Below, in pieces: positions 36,245 through 45,335 of a stretch of DNA of 64,000 nucleotides. Source of the DNA: Pseudomonadota bacterium (lineage in GTDB: Bacteria > Myxococcota_A > UBA9160 > SZUA-336); NCBI GenBank assembly GCA_003247575.1, contig QJZC01000019.1, positions 124,001-188,000 on the forward strand. The letters are read 5' to 3'. The notes under the pieces are model-generated. The model saw only the letters and a list, made by a program, of their open reading frames with translations, was not told the origin of the DNA and ran no database searches. The translations under genes and the position numbers were made by a program. Position 1 is the first letter of the stretch; each line of letters begins with the position of its first letter.

Positions 36245-37039
36245 ATGGAACTCCGCAAGCAGGAGCTCGACGTCGGCATCGTGCCGGCCCATCCGAACGA
36301 GACGATCGCCTTCTACCGCGACGTCATGCACTTCGAGGCGCTCCCGAGCGTGCCGCTCGGCCGCGATCTAACCCAGCACCGCTTCCGGATTGGCAAGCAC
36401 CTGGTCAAGCTCAACCAGTACGCTTCACCGCCCGAACCACAATCCGGCGGGATCGAGCGCGCCGTCGGGATGCGCCTGCTAGCGTTCATCCTGGACGACC
36501 TCGAGGCGACCATCGAGCGCCTCCAGGCCGGCGGACATCGCTTCGACTGGTTCCCAGGGGCCGAGTCGCTTCCCTACCGGGTCGGCTTCACGCGTGACCC
36601 CGAAGGAAACGTCCTCGAGCTGGTCGGACTGGCACGCCCTGCGGGACCGCGCCTCAGCACCCGGATGCAGATTGGGCTCACGGTGAGCGACGTGGAACGA
36701 TCGCGTCACTTCTATGGGAGCGTGCTCGGGCTGAAGGAGGAGCGCCCGATGAAGGTGGGTGGCGCCGTCGGTACGCGCTACGGCTTCACCTGGGGCACGA
36801 CGACCATCAAGTTCTGGGGACTTCCCGAAGCACCCCCACTGCAGACTGGACCGCCGGAGAAGCGGGCGGGGATTCGCCTATTCACCGCGCTGGTCCGCGA
36901 TCTGGACCTCGCCCACGACGAGCTGGCCGCCCGAAACGTCCCGATCCGCGTGGAGCCACGCACGCTCTCGGACGTAGCGCGCCTGCTGTTCTTCGCTGAC
37001 CCGGACGACAACTGGATCGAGCTCGTCCAGCTACTCTGA
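36245..37039 (+). CDS. Two-module VOC (glyoxalase/dioxygenase) family protein
   Basis: 264 residues; ATG 36245 is best spaced behind AGGAG, with ATG 36242 just before it. Two VOC modules: residues about 4-125 (DVGIVPAHPNETIAFYRDVM ... DPEGNVLELVG) and about 140-264 (IGLTVSDVERSRHFYGSVLG ... DPDDNWIELVQL). Each ends in a Glu that can bind metal (LELV, IELV). VOC proteins include extradiol dioxygenases, lyases and isomerases. Third gene of the unit with the amidohydrolase and the TauD-like oxygenase. Confidence 0.9.
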   Translation: MELRKQELDVGIVPAHPNETIAFYRDVMHFEALPSVPLGRDLTQHRFRIGKHLVKLNQYASPPEPQSGGIERAVGMRLLAFILDDLEATIERLQAGGHRFDWFPGAESLPYRVGFTRDPEGNVLELVGLARPAGPRLSTRMQIGLTVSDVERSRHFYGSVLGLKEERPMKVGGAVGTRYGFTWGTTTIKFWGLPEAPPLQTGPPEKRAGIRLFTALVRDLDLAHDELAARNVPIRVEPRTLSDVARLLFFADPDDNWIELVQLL

Positions 37040-37114
37040 GCTACCCATCGCTACGGGCTGCGCCGGGCTACGGGATACGGGTCGGGATACGGGAGGGTCC
37101 GACCGGAGCCGAGC

Positions 37115-37732
37115 TCATAGCTTGATCGTCCACCACACCTTGTCGGCGTCCAGCTGGATCGGATTCGCAGGCTCCAGTGCGAAGAAGAAGTCCACCGCAG
37201 GTTTGACGCCCGGATGGTTGCGCGATCCGTAGTCGTGCCCCGAGATCACTCCACCCGGCTTCACCTTGGGAACCCAGGCGGTCAGGTCGGCGAAGACGGC
37301 CCTGGCGCTGTGGTCTGCGTCTACGAAGACCAGATCGATCGACTTGTCCTCGAAGCGCTCCGCGGCCTTGACCGAATCACTGTGGACGAAGTCGAGATGA
37401 TCGACACGATCCATGAGATCGATCGCCGGATCCGGCTTGGCAATGTCTACCGCATACATCTGCGAGATCTGCGGGCAGTACTCGGCGACGTGCACGGACG
37501 TGCTCCCGCTCACGGTCCCGAGTTCGACCATCACGACCTCGGGACCAGGACAGTATCGGTGGATCAAATCTACGAGGACGTGCATCCGGCGCCTGCGCCC
37601 AGTGCGATGCTCCGGCCGCAACGCGACCGTCTCCTGAACCGCCCGCGTGCCCCGGAGTAGTCGAATCTGATTCCTGAAGGGCGCACTCACGTGCCGCAGG
37701 CGCCGCACGCCCTCTCGCAGGAATGTTCCCAT
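37115..37732 (-). CDS. Class I SAM-dependent methyltransferase (Methyltransf_24 type)
   Basis: 205 residues from ATG 37732. The frame stays open to an ATG at 38065, which would add 111 residues without a known domain; the N-terminus is therefore uncertain. The SAM-binding motif is VVMVELGTVSGSTSVHVAEY (acidic-x-G start), then AVDIAKPD and FVHSDSVK, and the strand DLVFVDADHS followed by GGVISGHDYG. This is the methyltransferase_24 pattern often found in glycan or polyketide methylation. Converges with the VOC gene (75-base gap). Confidence 0.8.
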   Translation of the reverse strand: MGTFLREGVRRLRHVSAPFRNQIRLLRGTRAVQETVALRPEHRTGRRRRMHVLVDLIHRYCPGPEVVMVELGTVSGSTSVHVAEYCPQISQMYAVDIAKPDPAIDLMDRVDHLDFVHSDSVKAAERFEDKSIDLVFVDADHSARAVFADLTAWVPKVKPGGVISGHDYGSRNHPGVKPAVDFFFALEPANPIQLDADKVWWTIKL

Positions 37733-38272
37733 CGTGCCCCGTCTCCCCGCCGATCGAGGCGTGGATCTTACCGTCATGGAGCGGCCGCGTGGAAGAGGAT
37801 TCCGCAGCTCGACTCGCTCGCGAGAGCTGAGCAAAGCCTTGAGCTGCCCCGACGAGGTCAATGAATCTTCATGAAAATCATACGCGTAGAGCGCACTGTG
37901 CGCGCACCGGATCGCTTGCGCAGCAGACGATGCGGTGCGATTCCCGCTGAATGCGCGCCGGCAGGCTTCCCTCTCGAGTCGCGCTGATTCGAGCCAGACC
38001 TCGAGTATCGCTGTCCGCGGATCGGCGAGGTCACTCAAGCCGGGATCCAGGTCGAGCTCAGGCACGCGCTGGAGCCCCGGAACATGCTGGGAGAAGACCC
38101 GAGCGTCGGTGGCGGGACGCGCCCTTCACCCGGCTCCGGCATACACCGGGCCGCGTCCACGTGCGGACGGGAGCGCCCAATCGCGACTTTCCATTCCCCC
38201 TGGACCTACGCCGCGACGCCTGACCCCGAAGCTTCCAGCAATCCGATGCGAGCCTGCTAGGCTCTGTGGCGG
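37733..38272. other. Region with unresolved coding status upstream of methyltransferase
   Basis: 540 bases. On the minus strand the methyltransferase frame remains open to 38065. Part of it (LEVWLESARLEREACRRAF) looks protein-like, while the stretch 37850-37900 is AT-richer and looks non-coding. It may be an N-terminal extension, a decayed gene or a divergent promoter region for the ATP-grasp gene. I see no RNA gene. Confidence 0.4.
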
Positions 38273-40771
38273 ATGAGACGGAGCCAGTCACCAGAGCGCC
38301 TGCGGATGGCCTACGAGCCCGTGCCGGGGGTCTACGACGAGATCTTCGACCCGGCAGGACAGCCACGGCCAGCGTGGGCCTCGCTCGTAGAGTCGCTCGA
38401 AGGGTTGGGGGCCGAGGAGCTCGCACGCCGCTGCGAGAGCGCGCAACGCATGCTGCGCGAGAACGGCGTGAGCTACAACGTGTACGACGACCCGCGCGGT
38501 CTTCACCGCCCATGGGAGCTCGATCCCTTTCCGATCGTTCTCGGAGAAGTGGAGTGGAGCGTGCTCCATGACGGGCTTGCACAGCGGGCCGAGCTTCTCG
38601 AGCTCATCCTCGCAGACCTTTACGGCCCACGCAGACTGCTTCGGGAGGGACTGCTCCCACCCGAGCTCGTGTTCGCGAACCCGACCTATCTGCGCGAGTG
38701 CGCGGTCGATCCGTCCGTGAAGCGGCGCTGGCTCCACCTCTATGCCGCGGACCTCGGACGTTCACCGGACGGAGAGTGGTGGGTACTCGCCGATCGCACC
38801 CAGGCACCCTCCGGAATGGGCTATGTGCTCGAGAATCGGATCGTCCTCTCACGGTCGCTGCCCGAACCCTTCAGGGCAAGCCACGTGCAGCGTCTGGCGC
38901 ACTTCTTCCGATGCCTCCAAGACGCATTCCACTGGGTCGCCCCTCGCCCGGTCGAGGAACCGCGCGTCGCGCTGCTCACCCCTGGGCCGTGGAACGAGAC
39001 CTACTTCGAGCACGCCTATCTGGCCCGCTATCTCGGAGCGACCCTGGTCGAAGGAGCCGACCTGACCGTCCGTGAGAGCGTGCTGTACCTGAAGACCCTC
39101 GGAGGTCTCGAACGCATCGATGTGTTGCTGCGCAGAGTCGACGACGAGTTCTGCGACCCGCTGTCGCTGCGCAGTGACTCCACTCTCGGAGTGGCGGGAT
39201 TGCTCCATTGCGTGCGCGCGAATCAGGTCGGTGTCATGAATGCGCTCGGGAGTGGTCTCGTCGAGTCTCCGGCACTGCTGGCCTTCCTTCCGGCACTGTC
39301 TCAAGTGCTGCTGAACAGCGAACTGAAGCTTCCCTCCGTCGCCACCTGGTGGTGCGGCGAACCCAGTGCTCTGGCTTACGTACTCGATCACCTCGACAGC
39401 CTGGTCCTGAAGCCCACCTTCCCAGGGCCACAGCGAGAGCCCGTCTTCGCAGGCTCGCTCTCCAAGGCGCGACGGGCCAAGCTGGTGGAACAGCTGCGCG
39501 CCGACCCGGTTGCCTACGTTGCACAGGAGCGGGTGTCGCTCTCTTCGGCTCCGGTGTGGAACGATGGGAGACTCGAAGCACGGCACGTAGGCCTACGCAC
39601 CTACGCCGTGGCGCGCGCCAACGAAACCTGGGAGGTCATGCCCGGGGGACTGGCGCGAGCGGGCATCGCGCGCGACTCGCTGGTGGTCTCCATGCAGCGC
39701 GGTGGCTGCAGCAAGGACGTCTGGATTCGAACCGCCGAGCCTCCACACGATCTCTCCTTGTTGCGCCCGGCCGGCAGCGCGGTCGAGCTGAAGCGCGGCG
39801 GAACGGAGCTCCCGAGCCGAGTCGCCGACGACCTATTCTGGCTCGGCCGCTACGTGGAGCGCGTCGAAGGCATCACGCGCATGTTGCGTACGATCGTCAG
39901 CCAGCTCTCGGGCCGAGAGCTCGGGGAGCGCAGTGACCTCGAGCCCCTCTGTGCGGCGCTCGAGGAGCAGGCTCCGCCCGGAATCGTCCAGGGCCCCGGT
40001 ACGTCGGGTCTCGAGGCCGGCGTTCTCGAGCTACTGTTCGAGAGCCCCGATGGAGCCCTCCGCACCACCTTGCGCACGGTACATCAGCTGGCATTCTCGC
40101 TGCGCGACCAGTTGTCTCTGGATACGTGGCGCGTGCTCTCGGAGCTCAGCCAGACACTCGACATCCCCTATCCGAGCCTCGTCTCTGCACGCATCGCCCT
40201 GAATCGAATGATTCTCCAGCTGTCCGCATGGAGCGGCTTGGCCGTAGAGAGCATGACGCGCACACTCGGTTGGCGCTTCGCCGAGATGGGACAGCGCGTC
40301 GAGCGCGCCAGCTACATGACGAGTCTGCTCTCCCATGCCCTCGTACTGTCCGCCCCAACCGAAACCACCCGGCTCCAGATGCTGCTCGACACTGCGGAGA
40401 GCGTAATCACGTACCGACGACGCTATCGCGGCGAGCTCCAGGTCGAGGCAGTCATCGATCTGCTCCTGAACGACGAGACCAATCCTCGCTCCGTAGGCTT
40501 TCAGCTACGCGCCCTCTACGATCACGTGCGCCACCTGCCTGGGTCGACGGACGGTGCTCCCCCGCGAATCGAGGAGCGCATCGCGCTGAGCCTGCTCGCG
40601 CGGCTGCGTCTGGCCGACGTCCACGAACTCTCACGCGTCGAGGCTGGGAAGCGCCTCGCACTGGAGGACGTGTTGGCGCGCACCAGTGAGGAGCTTCCCG
40701 CGGTCTCGGATGCCCTCAGCCGGAGCTACCTCTCGCACAGCGGAGAGGTCCGGAGAACCGAGCGATTCTGA
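38273..40771 (+). CDS. Circularly permuted ATP-grasp plus alpha-E domain fusion protein
   Basis: 832 residues (ATG 38306 also possible). The N-terminal two thirds (about 60-470) are the circularly permuted ATP-grasp family, formerly DUF404/DUF407: YNVYDDPRGLHRPWELDPFP, LYAADLGRSPDGEWWVLADR, then AYVAQERVSLSSAPVW. The alpha-E domain (DUF403) runs from about 512 to 830 (LPSRVADDLFWLGRYVERVE; YPSLVSARIALNRMILQLS). In many bacteria these are two genes beside a transglutaminase; here they are one chain, which is also a known arrangement. Predicted to make an amide or peptide-like bond with ATP. The transglutaminase gene follows three bases later. Confidence 0.93.
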   Translation: MRRSQSPERLRMAYEPVPGVYDEIFDPAGQPRPAWASLVESLEGLGAEELARRCESAQRMLRENGVSYNVYDDPRGLHRPWELDPFPIVLGEVEWSVLHDGLAQRAELLELILADLYGPRRLLREGLLPPELVFANPTYLRECAVDPSVKRRWLHLYAADLGRSPDGEWWVLADRTQAPSGMGYVLENRIVLSRSLPEPFRASHVQRLAHFFRCLQDAFHWVAPRPVEEPRVALLTPGPWNETYFEHAYLARYLGATLVEGADLTVRESVLYLKTLGGLERIDVLLRRVDDEFCDPLSLRSDSTLGVAGLLHCVRANQVGVMNALGSGLVESPALLAFLPALSQVLLNSELKLPSVATWWCGEPSALAYVLDHLDSLVLKPTFPGPQREPVFAGSLSKARRAKLVEQLRADPVAYVAQERVSLSSAPVWNDGRLEARHVGLRTYAVARANETWEVMPGGLARAGIARDSLVVSMQRGGCSKDVWIRTAEPPHDLSLLRPAGSAVELKRGGTELPSRVADDLFWLGRYVERVEGITRMLRTIVSQLSGRELGERSDLEPLCAALEEQAPPGIVQGPGTSGLEAGVLELLFESPDGALRTTLRTVHQLAFSLRDQLSLDTWRVLSELSQTLDIPYPSLVSARIALNRMILQLSAWSGLAVESMTRTLGWRFAEMGQRVERASYMTSLLSHALVLSAPTETTRLQMLLDTAESVITYRRRYRGELQVEAVIDLLLNDETNPRSVGFQLRALYDHVRHLPGSTDGAPPRIEERIALSLLARLRLADVHELSRVEAGKRLALEDVLARTSEELPAVSDALSRSYLSHSGEVRRTERF

Positions 40772-40774
40772 CCC

Positions 40775-41686
40775 ATGCGCTACCGAGTGATCCACAGAAC
40801 CGTCTACGAATACAGCGAAATGGTCTCGGTCTGCCACAACGAGACCCATCTCGAACCGCGAAACAGCTCGCATCAGCGTTGTCTCGAGACCTCTCTCGAT
40901 GTGCGCCCGGTGCCCCCGACCTTGACACCAGAGACGGACTATTTCGGAAACCCGATCGAGTTCTTCACGCTCCAGGAGCCCCACTACCAGATGGAGGTGG
41001 TGGCGAGGAGCGAGCTCGAGATCGCCGAGCGCACCCTGCCCGCACCCGAGGAGACCGACCCGTGGGATGCGCTTCGCACTCACGTTCGCCGCGAGCGCAG
41101 TGTCGAAGCCTTGAGTGCCTACGAGATGTGCTTCGCATCTCCGAGCGTACCGCTGCTCCCGAGCTTTGCTGAATACGCTCGCTCCTCGTTCGATCTCGGG
41201 CGCCCGCTGCTCGACGCTGCACTCGAGCTCACGGAACGCATCCATCACGACTTCGCGTTTCGCCCCGGAGCCACGTCGGTTTCGACTCCGATCGAGGAGG
41301 TGATGCGGACACGCACAGGAGTCTGCCAAGACTTTGCGCACGTGCAGATCTCCTGCTTGCGCTCGCTCGGACTCCCAGCCCGCTACGTGAGCGGGTACAT
41401 CCGCACCACCCCACCGAAGGGGCAACCGCGACTGGTCGGTGCGGACGCCTCGCACGCGTGGGTATCGGTCTGGTGTGGGGCGGCTGGCTGGATCGATCTA
41501 GACCCCACGAACGACCTGCTCGTGAGTGATCAGCACGTGACGGTCGCCTGGGGTCGCGACTACAGCGATGTCGCCCCCATCCGTGGGGTCGTACACGGGG
41601 GGCGGGATCACACTGTACAGGTGGGCGTCGACGTCGAGGCGATTCGCGACGATCCGACCACCTCCAAGGTTACGCTCGGAAGCTGA
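40775..41686 (+). CDS. Transglutaminase-like cysteine peptidase family protein
   Basis: 303 residues. The N-terminal bacterial transglutaminase-like domain (MRYRVIHRTVYEYSEMVSVC) is followed by the core domain with a full catalytic set: Cys184 in TGVCQDFAH, His227 in ASHAWVSVW, and Asp241/Asp243 in WIDLDPTN. Such proteins always accompany the ATP-grasp/alpha-E pair and may act as peptidases or amide-transferring enzymes on its product. No signal peptide, so cytoplasmic. Confidence 0.95.
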   Translation: MRYRVIHRTVYEYSEMVSVCHNETHLEPRNSSHQRCLETSLDVRPVPPTLTPETDYFGNPIEFFTLQEPHYQMEVVARSELEIAERTLPAPEETDPWDALRTHVRRERSVEALSAYEMCFASPSVPLLPSFAEYARSSFDLGRPLLDAALELTERIHHDFAFRPGATSVSTPIEEVMRTRTGVCQDFAHVQISCLRSLGLPARYVSGYIRTTPPKGQPRLVGADASHAWVSVWCGAAGWIDLDPTNDLLVSDQHVTVAWGRDYSDVAPIRGVVHGGRDHTVQVGVDVEAIRDDPTTSKVTLGS

Positions 41687-41750
41687 CGCGTAGACCTTGC
41701 CGGCCGCCAGGACTCTATCGACCCGTGGAGCCCCTCCCGCCTCCAGAACC

Positions 41751-43136
41751 CTATCCACCTCCGGAACGATAGGGAGGGCGCACGACCGCAGCGGGCTCCA
41801 TCGCGTACTGCTCCATCGCATGCGCCGTCCACCCCGCAATCCGCCCCAGCGCGAGGAGTGCGGGAGTCCGAGCTGGATCGAGGCGGAGTGCACCCGCGAT
41901 ACAAACGAGCGCGAGGTCGAGATTCGGATGTGTGGGCGTGGGCTCTGCCATCCTTGCGATGAGCGCGTCGGAAATCCGTACCGTGCGCGACCGGGGAGCC
42001 AGCTCGCGCGCCGTCTCGAGCAGCAGCGACACGAGGCCGCTGGACTCTAGACCGCCCATGGAGTCGAATCCGCTCACACGCTGGAAGCCAGGAATCTCGA
42101 CACCGTGGCGCAACCGCGTCTCGACGACCTGCGTCGTTCGCTCCGGGATTCGGATCTCCGCAATCAGAGCCCACACGCGCTCGCTGCCGAGACCGTGCCG
42201 CGGCCCAGACAGCACCGCGAGCCCTGCACACAGACAGCTGTACAAGTCCGCCCGCATCGCGGCTGCAATCCGCACCGCCAGGGTCGAGGGCATGAGGGCA
42301 AAGTCTGCGAGCGACACGAGCACCCGGTTGAGCGCACGCAAATTCCTCGGCGTCGGACGCGCTCCGAGGGCGAGAGCGATGCGGCCGGCCACGCTTGGTT
42401 GCTCGTCGATGCGCCGCAACGTCGCCGCTTGCCAGTCGCGGGCGAGCGCGGAGCAAGACTGGATCATGATCGCACGCGCTCGCTGTCGCAGCTCGCGGGA
42501 TCCACATCCGTGGCGGCCCTGATCGCGCAGTCCGATCAACGGGAGCGCGGCCGACAACCGCCCGATGGGAGAAGCGTCGAGGGGGACGCTCCCGCGCCAT
42601 GCGCGCTGGAGTGACGCCGGCGTGCGCCCCGGCCAGCGGGTTCGCCCGTCTGGGAGATCCCCGGTCCAGAGCAGCTCCGCTACGCGTTCGAACGATACCT
42701 CGTTCCGCGCGAGCTCGACGGCGGGTTGCCCGCGGTAGATCGGCTCGCCTCCCTCGAGCCACGTAATCGACGATTCGAGCAGCGGCTCGTTTGCGCGCAG
42801 CACCGGCTCGCCGGCCTGGCTCTCCACGCGTCGCATGCTCGTTCGTGCGCGCAGCCGCTCGACCTCTGAGCGACGATAGACTCGAGCGGGTCCTCGAAGC
42901 CCAGGCATACTCGTGAGCTGACCGCGACTGACGTAGGCGTACAAGGTCGAGAGCTTGACCCCGAGTCGAGATGCAGCCTGCCGGGCACTCAGAAGCTCGC
43001 TCGTCAACCCGCGAGGATCCTCCCCAGTCTGCACCTGCTGCGAAGGACGAACCGCGCTCGAGCTACCTTTGACCTTCTTGCTCGAAGCTCTGAGCTTCTC
43101 GTTCGGAAGACTCGAAGTCGGGTCGGCGGGCAACAC
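41751..43136 (-). CDS. MerR-like HTH fused to a catalytically degenerate citrate synthase domain
   Basis: 461 residues. After a 45-residue basic leader, residues about 48-100 form a helix-turn-helix with wing (SARQAASRLGVKLSTLYAYV; PARVYRRSEVERLRA). The rest is a citrate-synthase fold: LELLWTGDLP-like start, DLYSCLCAGLAVLSGPRHGL, and the final RIAGWTAHAMEQY. The His of PRHG is kept, but the DHE...ST segment reads DFALMPST and the PGFGH segment reads IPGFQRVSG, so other catalytic positions are lost. HTH-bearing citrate synthase homologues are known in other bacteria. Likely a metabolite-sensing regulator rather than a TCA-cycle enzyme, by inference. Upstream repeats are listed separately. Confidence 0.85.
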   Translation of the reverse strand: MLPADPTSSLPNEKLRASSKKVKGSSSAVRPSQQVQTGEDPRGLTSELLSARQAASRLGVKLSTLYAYVSRGQLTSMPGLRGPARVYRRSEVERLRARTSMRRVESQAGEPVLRANEPLLESSITWLEGGEPIYRGQPAVELARNEVSFERVAELLWTGDLPDGRTRWPGRTPASLQRAWRGSVPLDASPIGRLSAALPLIGLRDQGRHGCGSRELRQRARAIMIQSCSALARDWQAATLRRIDEQPSVAGRIALALGARPTPRNLRALNRVLVSLADFALMPSTLAVRIAAAMRADLYSCLCAGLAVLSGPRHGLGSERVWALIAEIRIPERTTQVVETRLRHGVEIPGFQRVSGFDSMGGLESSGLVSLLLETARELAPRSRTVRISDALIARMAEPTPTHPNLDLALVCIAGALRLDPARTPALLALGRIAGWTAHAMEQYAMEPAAVVRPPYRSGGG

Positions 43137-43233
43137 GAGCTCTCCCCCATTTGTCCAACCTATCCGATTTCTCGTTCATGCCACCGGATGCATATCCATC
43201 ATCCGGCATGCAGCAATCGTCCGATTGGAATCA

Positions 43234-43259
43234 ATAGATTGATAGATTGATATAGATTG
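43234..43259. repeat. Iterated ATAGATTG direct repeats
   Basis: ATAGATTG occurs at 43234, 43242 and 43252 in an AT-rich island. It lies about 100-125 bases upstream of the HTH-citrate synthase start. Iterated octamers at a promoter are typical of multi-site regulator binding, here plausibly autoregulation. Confidence 0.6.
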
Positions 43260-43376
43260 ATCAGTCACTCAATAATAGATCGTCGGGAAGACTCCACCTA
43301 GCAGGGGATTCGCCACGAGGCTGAATGCCCGCGCAGCGCCAGGCCGCGATGGCATCGACGCCCGCTCGCCATACCT

Positions 43377-45335
43377 CTATTTCAGGTAGCCCTGGATCGT
43401 GCGGAGCAGGCCAGCTCGATCGATCGGCTTGGTCACGAAGTCGTCGCATCCGGCGGACAAGCAGCGCTCTCGCTCACCCACCATGGCGTGTGCGGTGAAG
43501 GCGACGATCGTCTCGGTGTGCCCCTCGCGACGCAGCTGGGCCGTTGCGCTGTAGCCATCGAGCTCCGGCATCTGCATGTCCATCAGGATCAAGTCGTAGG
43601 GGAAACCGGAATCGCGCGCGGCATGAGCGAGCTCCACAGCAACGCGACCATTCTCGGCGATGTCCAGGCTCAGACCCGCCCTCCGGAGAATGAGTCGCAC
43701 GAGCCTCTGGTTGTCGATCGAGTCCTCGGCCAGCAAGATGCGCCCGTGCAAGTCCTCCGGGCACTCGGCCGTCTGGGGTCTCCTCTGATCGCCTGCCTCG
43801 GAGTCGACCTGTCGGCCCGGCTCGATCCATTCGCTCTGAGGGGTCGCCTCGGGCAGCGGCAACTTGAGCACGAACACGCTGCCTTCGCCCGGCCGGCTGC
43901 GTTCGATCTCGAGAGCTCCGCCCAGCAACCGAGCCAAGGTCGACGAGATCGAGAGTCCCAGCCCCGTGCCGCCGTAACGACGGGTCATCGAGGTATCTGC
44001 CTGCGCAAACGCTTGGAAGATGAGCTGGTGCTTGTCCTCTGGGATTCCTGTACCCGTATCCTCTACTCGAATATAGAGCAGCGCGGCGGAGGACAGCTCC
44101 TGCGAGCTTTTCACTCCGACCGAAACCCGCACGAAGCCGGCCGACGTGAACTTGATCGCATTCGAGACCAGATTGAGCAGAACTTGGCGAAGGCGAGTCG
44201 GATCGCTCTGGACCTGGCAAGGAATGCGCGTGTCGTAGTCGATCGAGAACCCGATCCGCTTCTCGCTTGCCCGCTCCCGCATCAGCGCCCCGACATCTCC
44301 GAGGATCTCCGAAAGCTCACACTCGATCGACTCGACGGTGAGCTGTCCCGAATCCAACTTGGAGATGTCGAGGATGTCGTTGATCACTGCAATCAGGTGA
44401 TGCCCGTTGCGATGGATGATCGCGAGGACACGCTGCATCTCGCTCTCGTCAATCTCGCCGTTCCGGAGGAGATCGACGTAGCCCAGGATTGCGGTCATGG
44501 GTGTGCGGATCTCATGGCTCATGTTGGCCAGGAACTCGCTCTTGGCCCTCACAGCCGCAAGCGCGCGCTCCTTCTCGTTGGCCAGCATCGAATTGATCTC
44601 CCGCAGGCGCTCGCGCTGCGCGTACAGATCTCGATCGCCTTCGATTCGCGCGAGCATCTGATTGAGAGCAGCGGCCAGCACTCCCACCTCGTCGCCGCTC
44701 TCGAGCAGGGTCCGCTGCGAGTAGTCCTGCGTCGCGGTCACGCCCTCGGCCAGTGCGGCGAGCTCTAGGATTGGATGCGTCACCGCTGAGATCGAATGTG
44801 AAGCAATCAGGAAAGCCAGCAGACCGCAGATGAGCAGCACACCCACGACCACGATCGCAGCGGATCGCTGTCGTTCCATGGCGCCGTCCAGCGAGAGCAC
44901 CGCAACGAAGGTTCCGAGGACATGACCCTCGAGCTGAACCTCATGCGCCACCTGCGCGCGGCCCGATAGAAACTCGACCCCGCCTCTCCCGAGCGAGCGC
45001 AGGCATTCGGTCGATCGAACCCCCGGAGAGTGGTAGCTCGCGAACCGCTCACCGCGCTGATCGAACAGGGCGCCACAGAGAAGGTTCGGCTCGGCACCCA
45101 GCCCAGCCAAGATCTGCTCGGCTCCCGCGCGATCCTGGAACTCGAGCGCCCCCGCGGAGCCGTACGCGAAGATCTCCGCGAGCACCTCGAGCTCGCGCTC
45201 CACCTCGGCAAACCGTGCTTTTCGTTCGAGCCAGAGAAAGATGACGCACGACGTGAGCAGCGCAGCCGCGCTCGTTGCCACCACGATCCAGGAGAGCTTT
45301 CGACGTACACCCCAGTCCCGGATCCATTGCTTCAC
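43377..45335 (-). CDS. Membrane hybrid histidine kinase with CHASE8-like sensor
   Basis: 652 residues from a GTG overlapping the yfiR-like stop (GTGA); longer frames to 45533 lack support. Order: membrane helix about 13-35; periplasmic CHASE8-like domain to about 150 (LEVLAEIFAYGSAGALEFQD; FDQRGERFASYH); second helix about 158-182; HAMP-like linker; HisKA with MSHEIRTPM (His near 274); HATPase (LNLVSNAIKF, DTGTGIP, GGTGLGLSI); C-terminal receiver with Asp near 586 (LMDMQMPELDGYSA). YfiN of the YfiBNR system has the same sensor end but a GGDEF output. No separate response regulator is adjacent. Confidence 0.92.
   Translation of the reverse strand: MKQWIRDWGVRRKLSWIVVATSAAALLTSCVIFLWLERKARFAEVERELEVLAEIFAYGSAGALEFQDRAGAEQILAGLGAEPNLLCGALFDQRGERFASYHSPGVRSTECLRSLGRGGVEFLSGRAQVAHEVQLEGHVLGTFVAVLSLDGAMERQRSAAIVVVGVLLICGLLAFLIASHSISAVTHPILELAALAEGVTATQDYSQRTLLESGDEVGVLAAALNQMLARIEGDRDLYAQRERLREINSMLANEKERALAAVRAKSEFLANMSHEIRTPMTAILGYVDLLRNGEIDESEMQRVLAIIHRNGHHLIAVINDILDISKLDSGQLTVESIECELSEILGDVGALMRERASEKRIGFSIDYDTRIPCQVQSDPTRLRQVLLNLVSNAIKFTSAGFVRVSVGVKSSQELSSAALLYIRVEDTGTGIPEDKHQLIFQAFAQADTSMTRRYGGTGLGLSISSTLARLLGGALEIERSRPGEGSVFVLKLPLPEATPQSEWIEPGRQVDSEAGDQRRPQTAECPEDLHGRILLAEDSIDNQRLVRLILRRAGLSLDIAENGRVAVELAHAARDSGFPYDLILMDMQMPELDGYSATAQLRREGHTETIVAFTAHAMVGERERCLSAGCDDFVTKPIDRAGLLRTIQGYLK

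Noticed and set aside
37040..37114. Possible terminator between the converging VOC and methyltransferase genes
   Set aside because: The GC-rich ACGGG repeats do not form a clear stem followed by a T-run.
37733..38065. N-terminal extension of the methyltransferase as part of the protein
   Set aside because: No known domain, and an AT-richer stretch; left as an open alternative rather than included.
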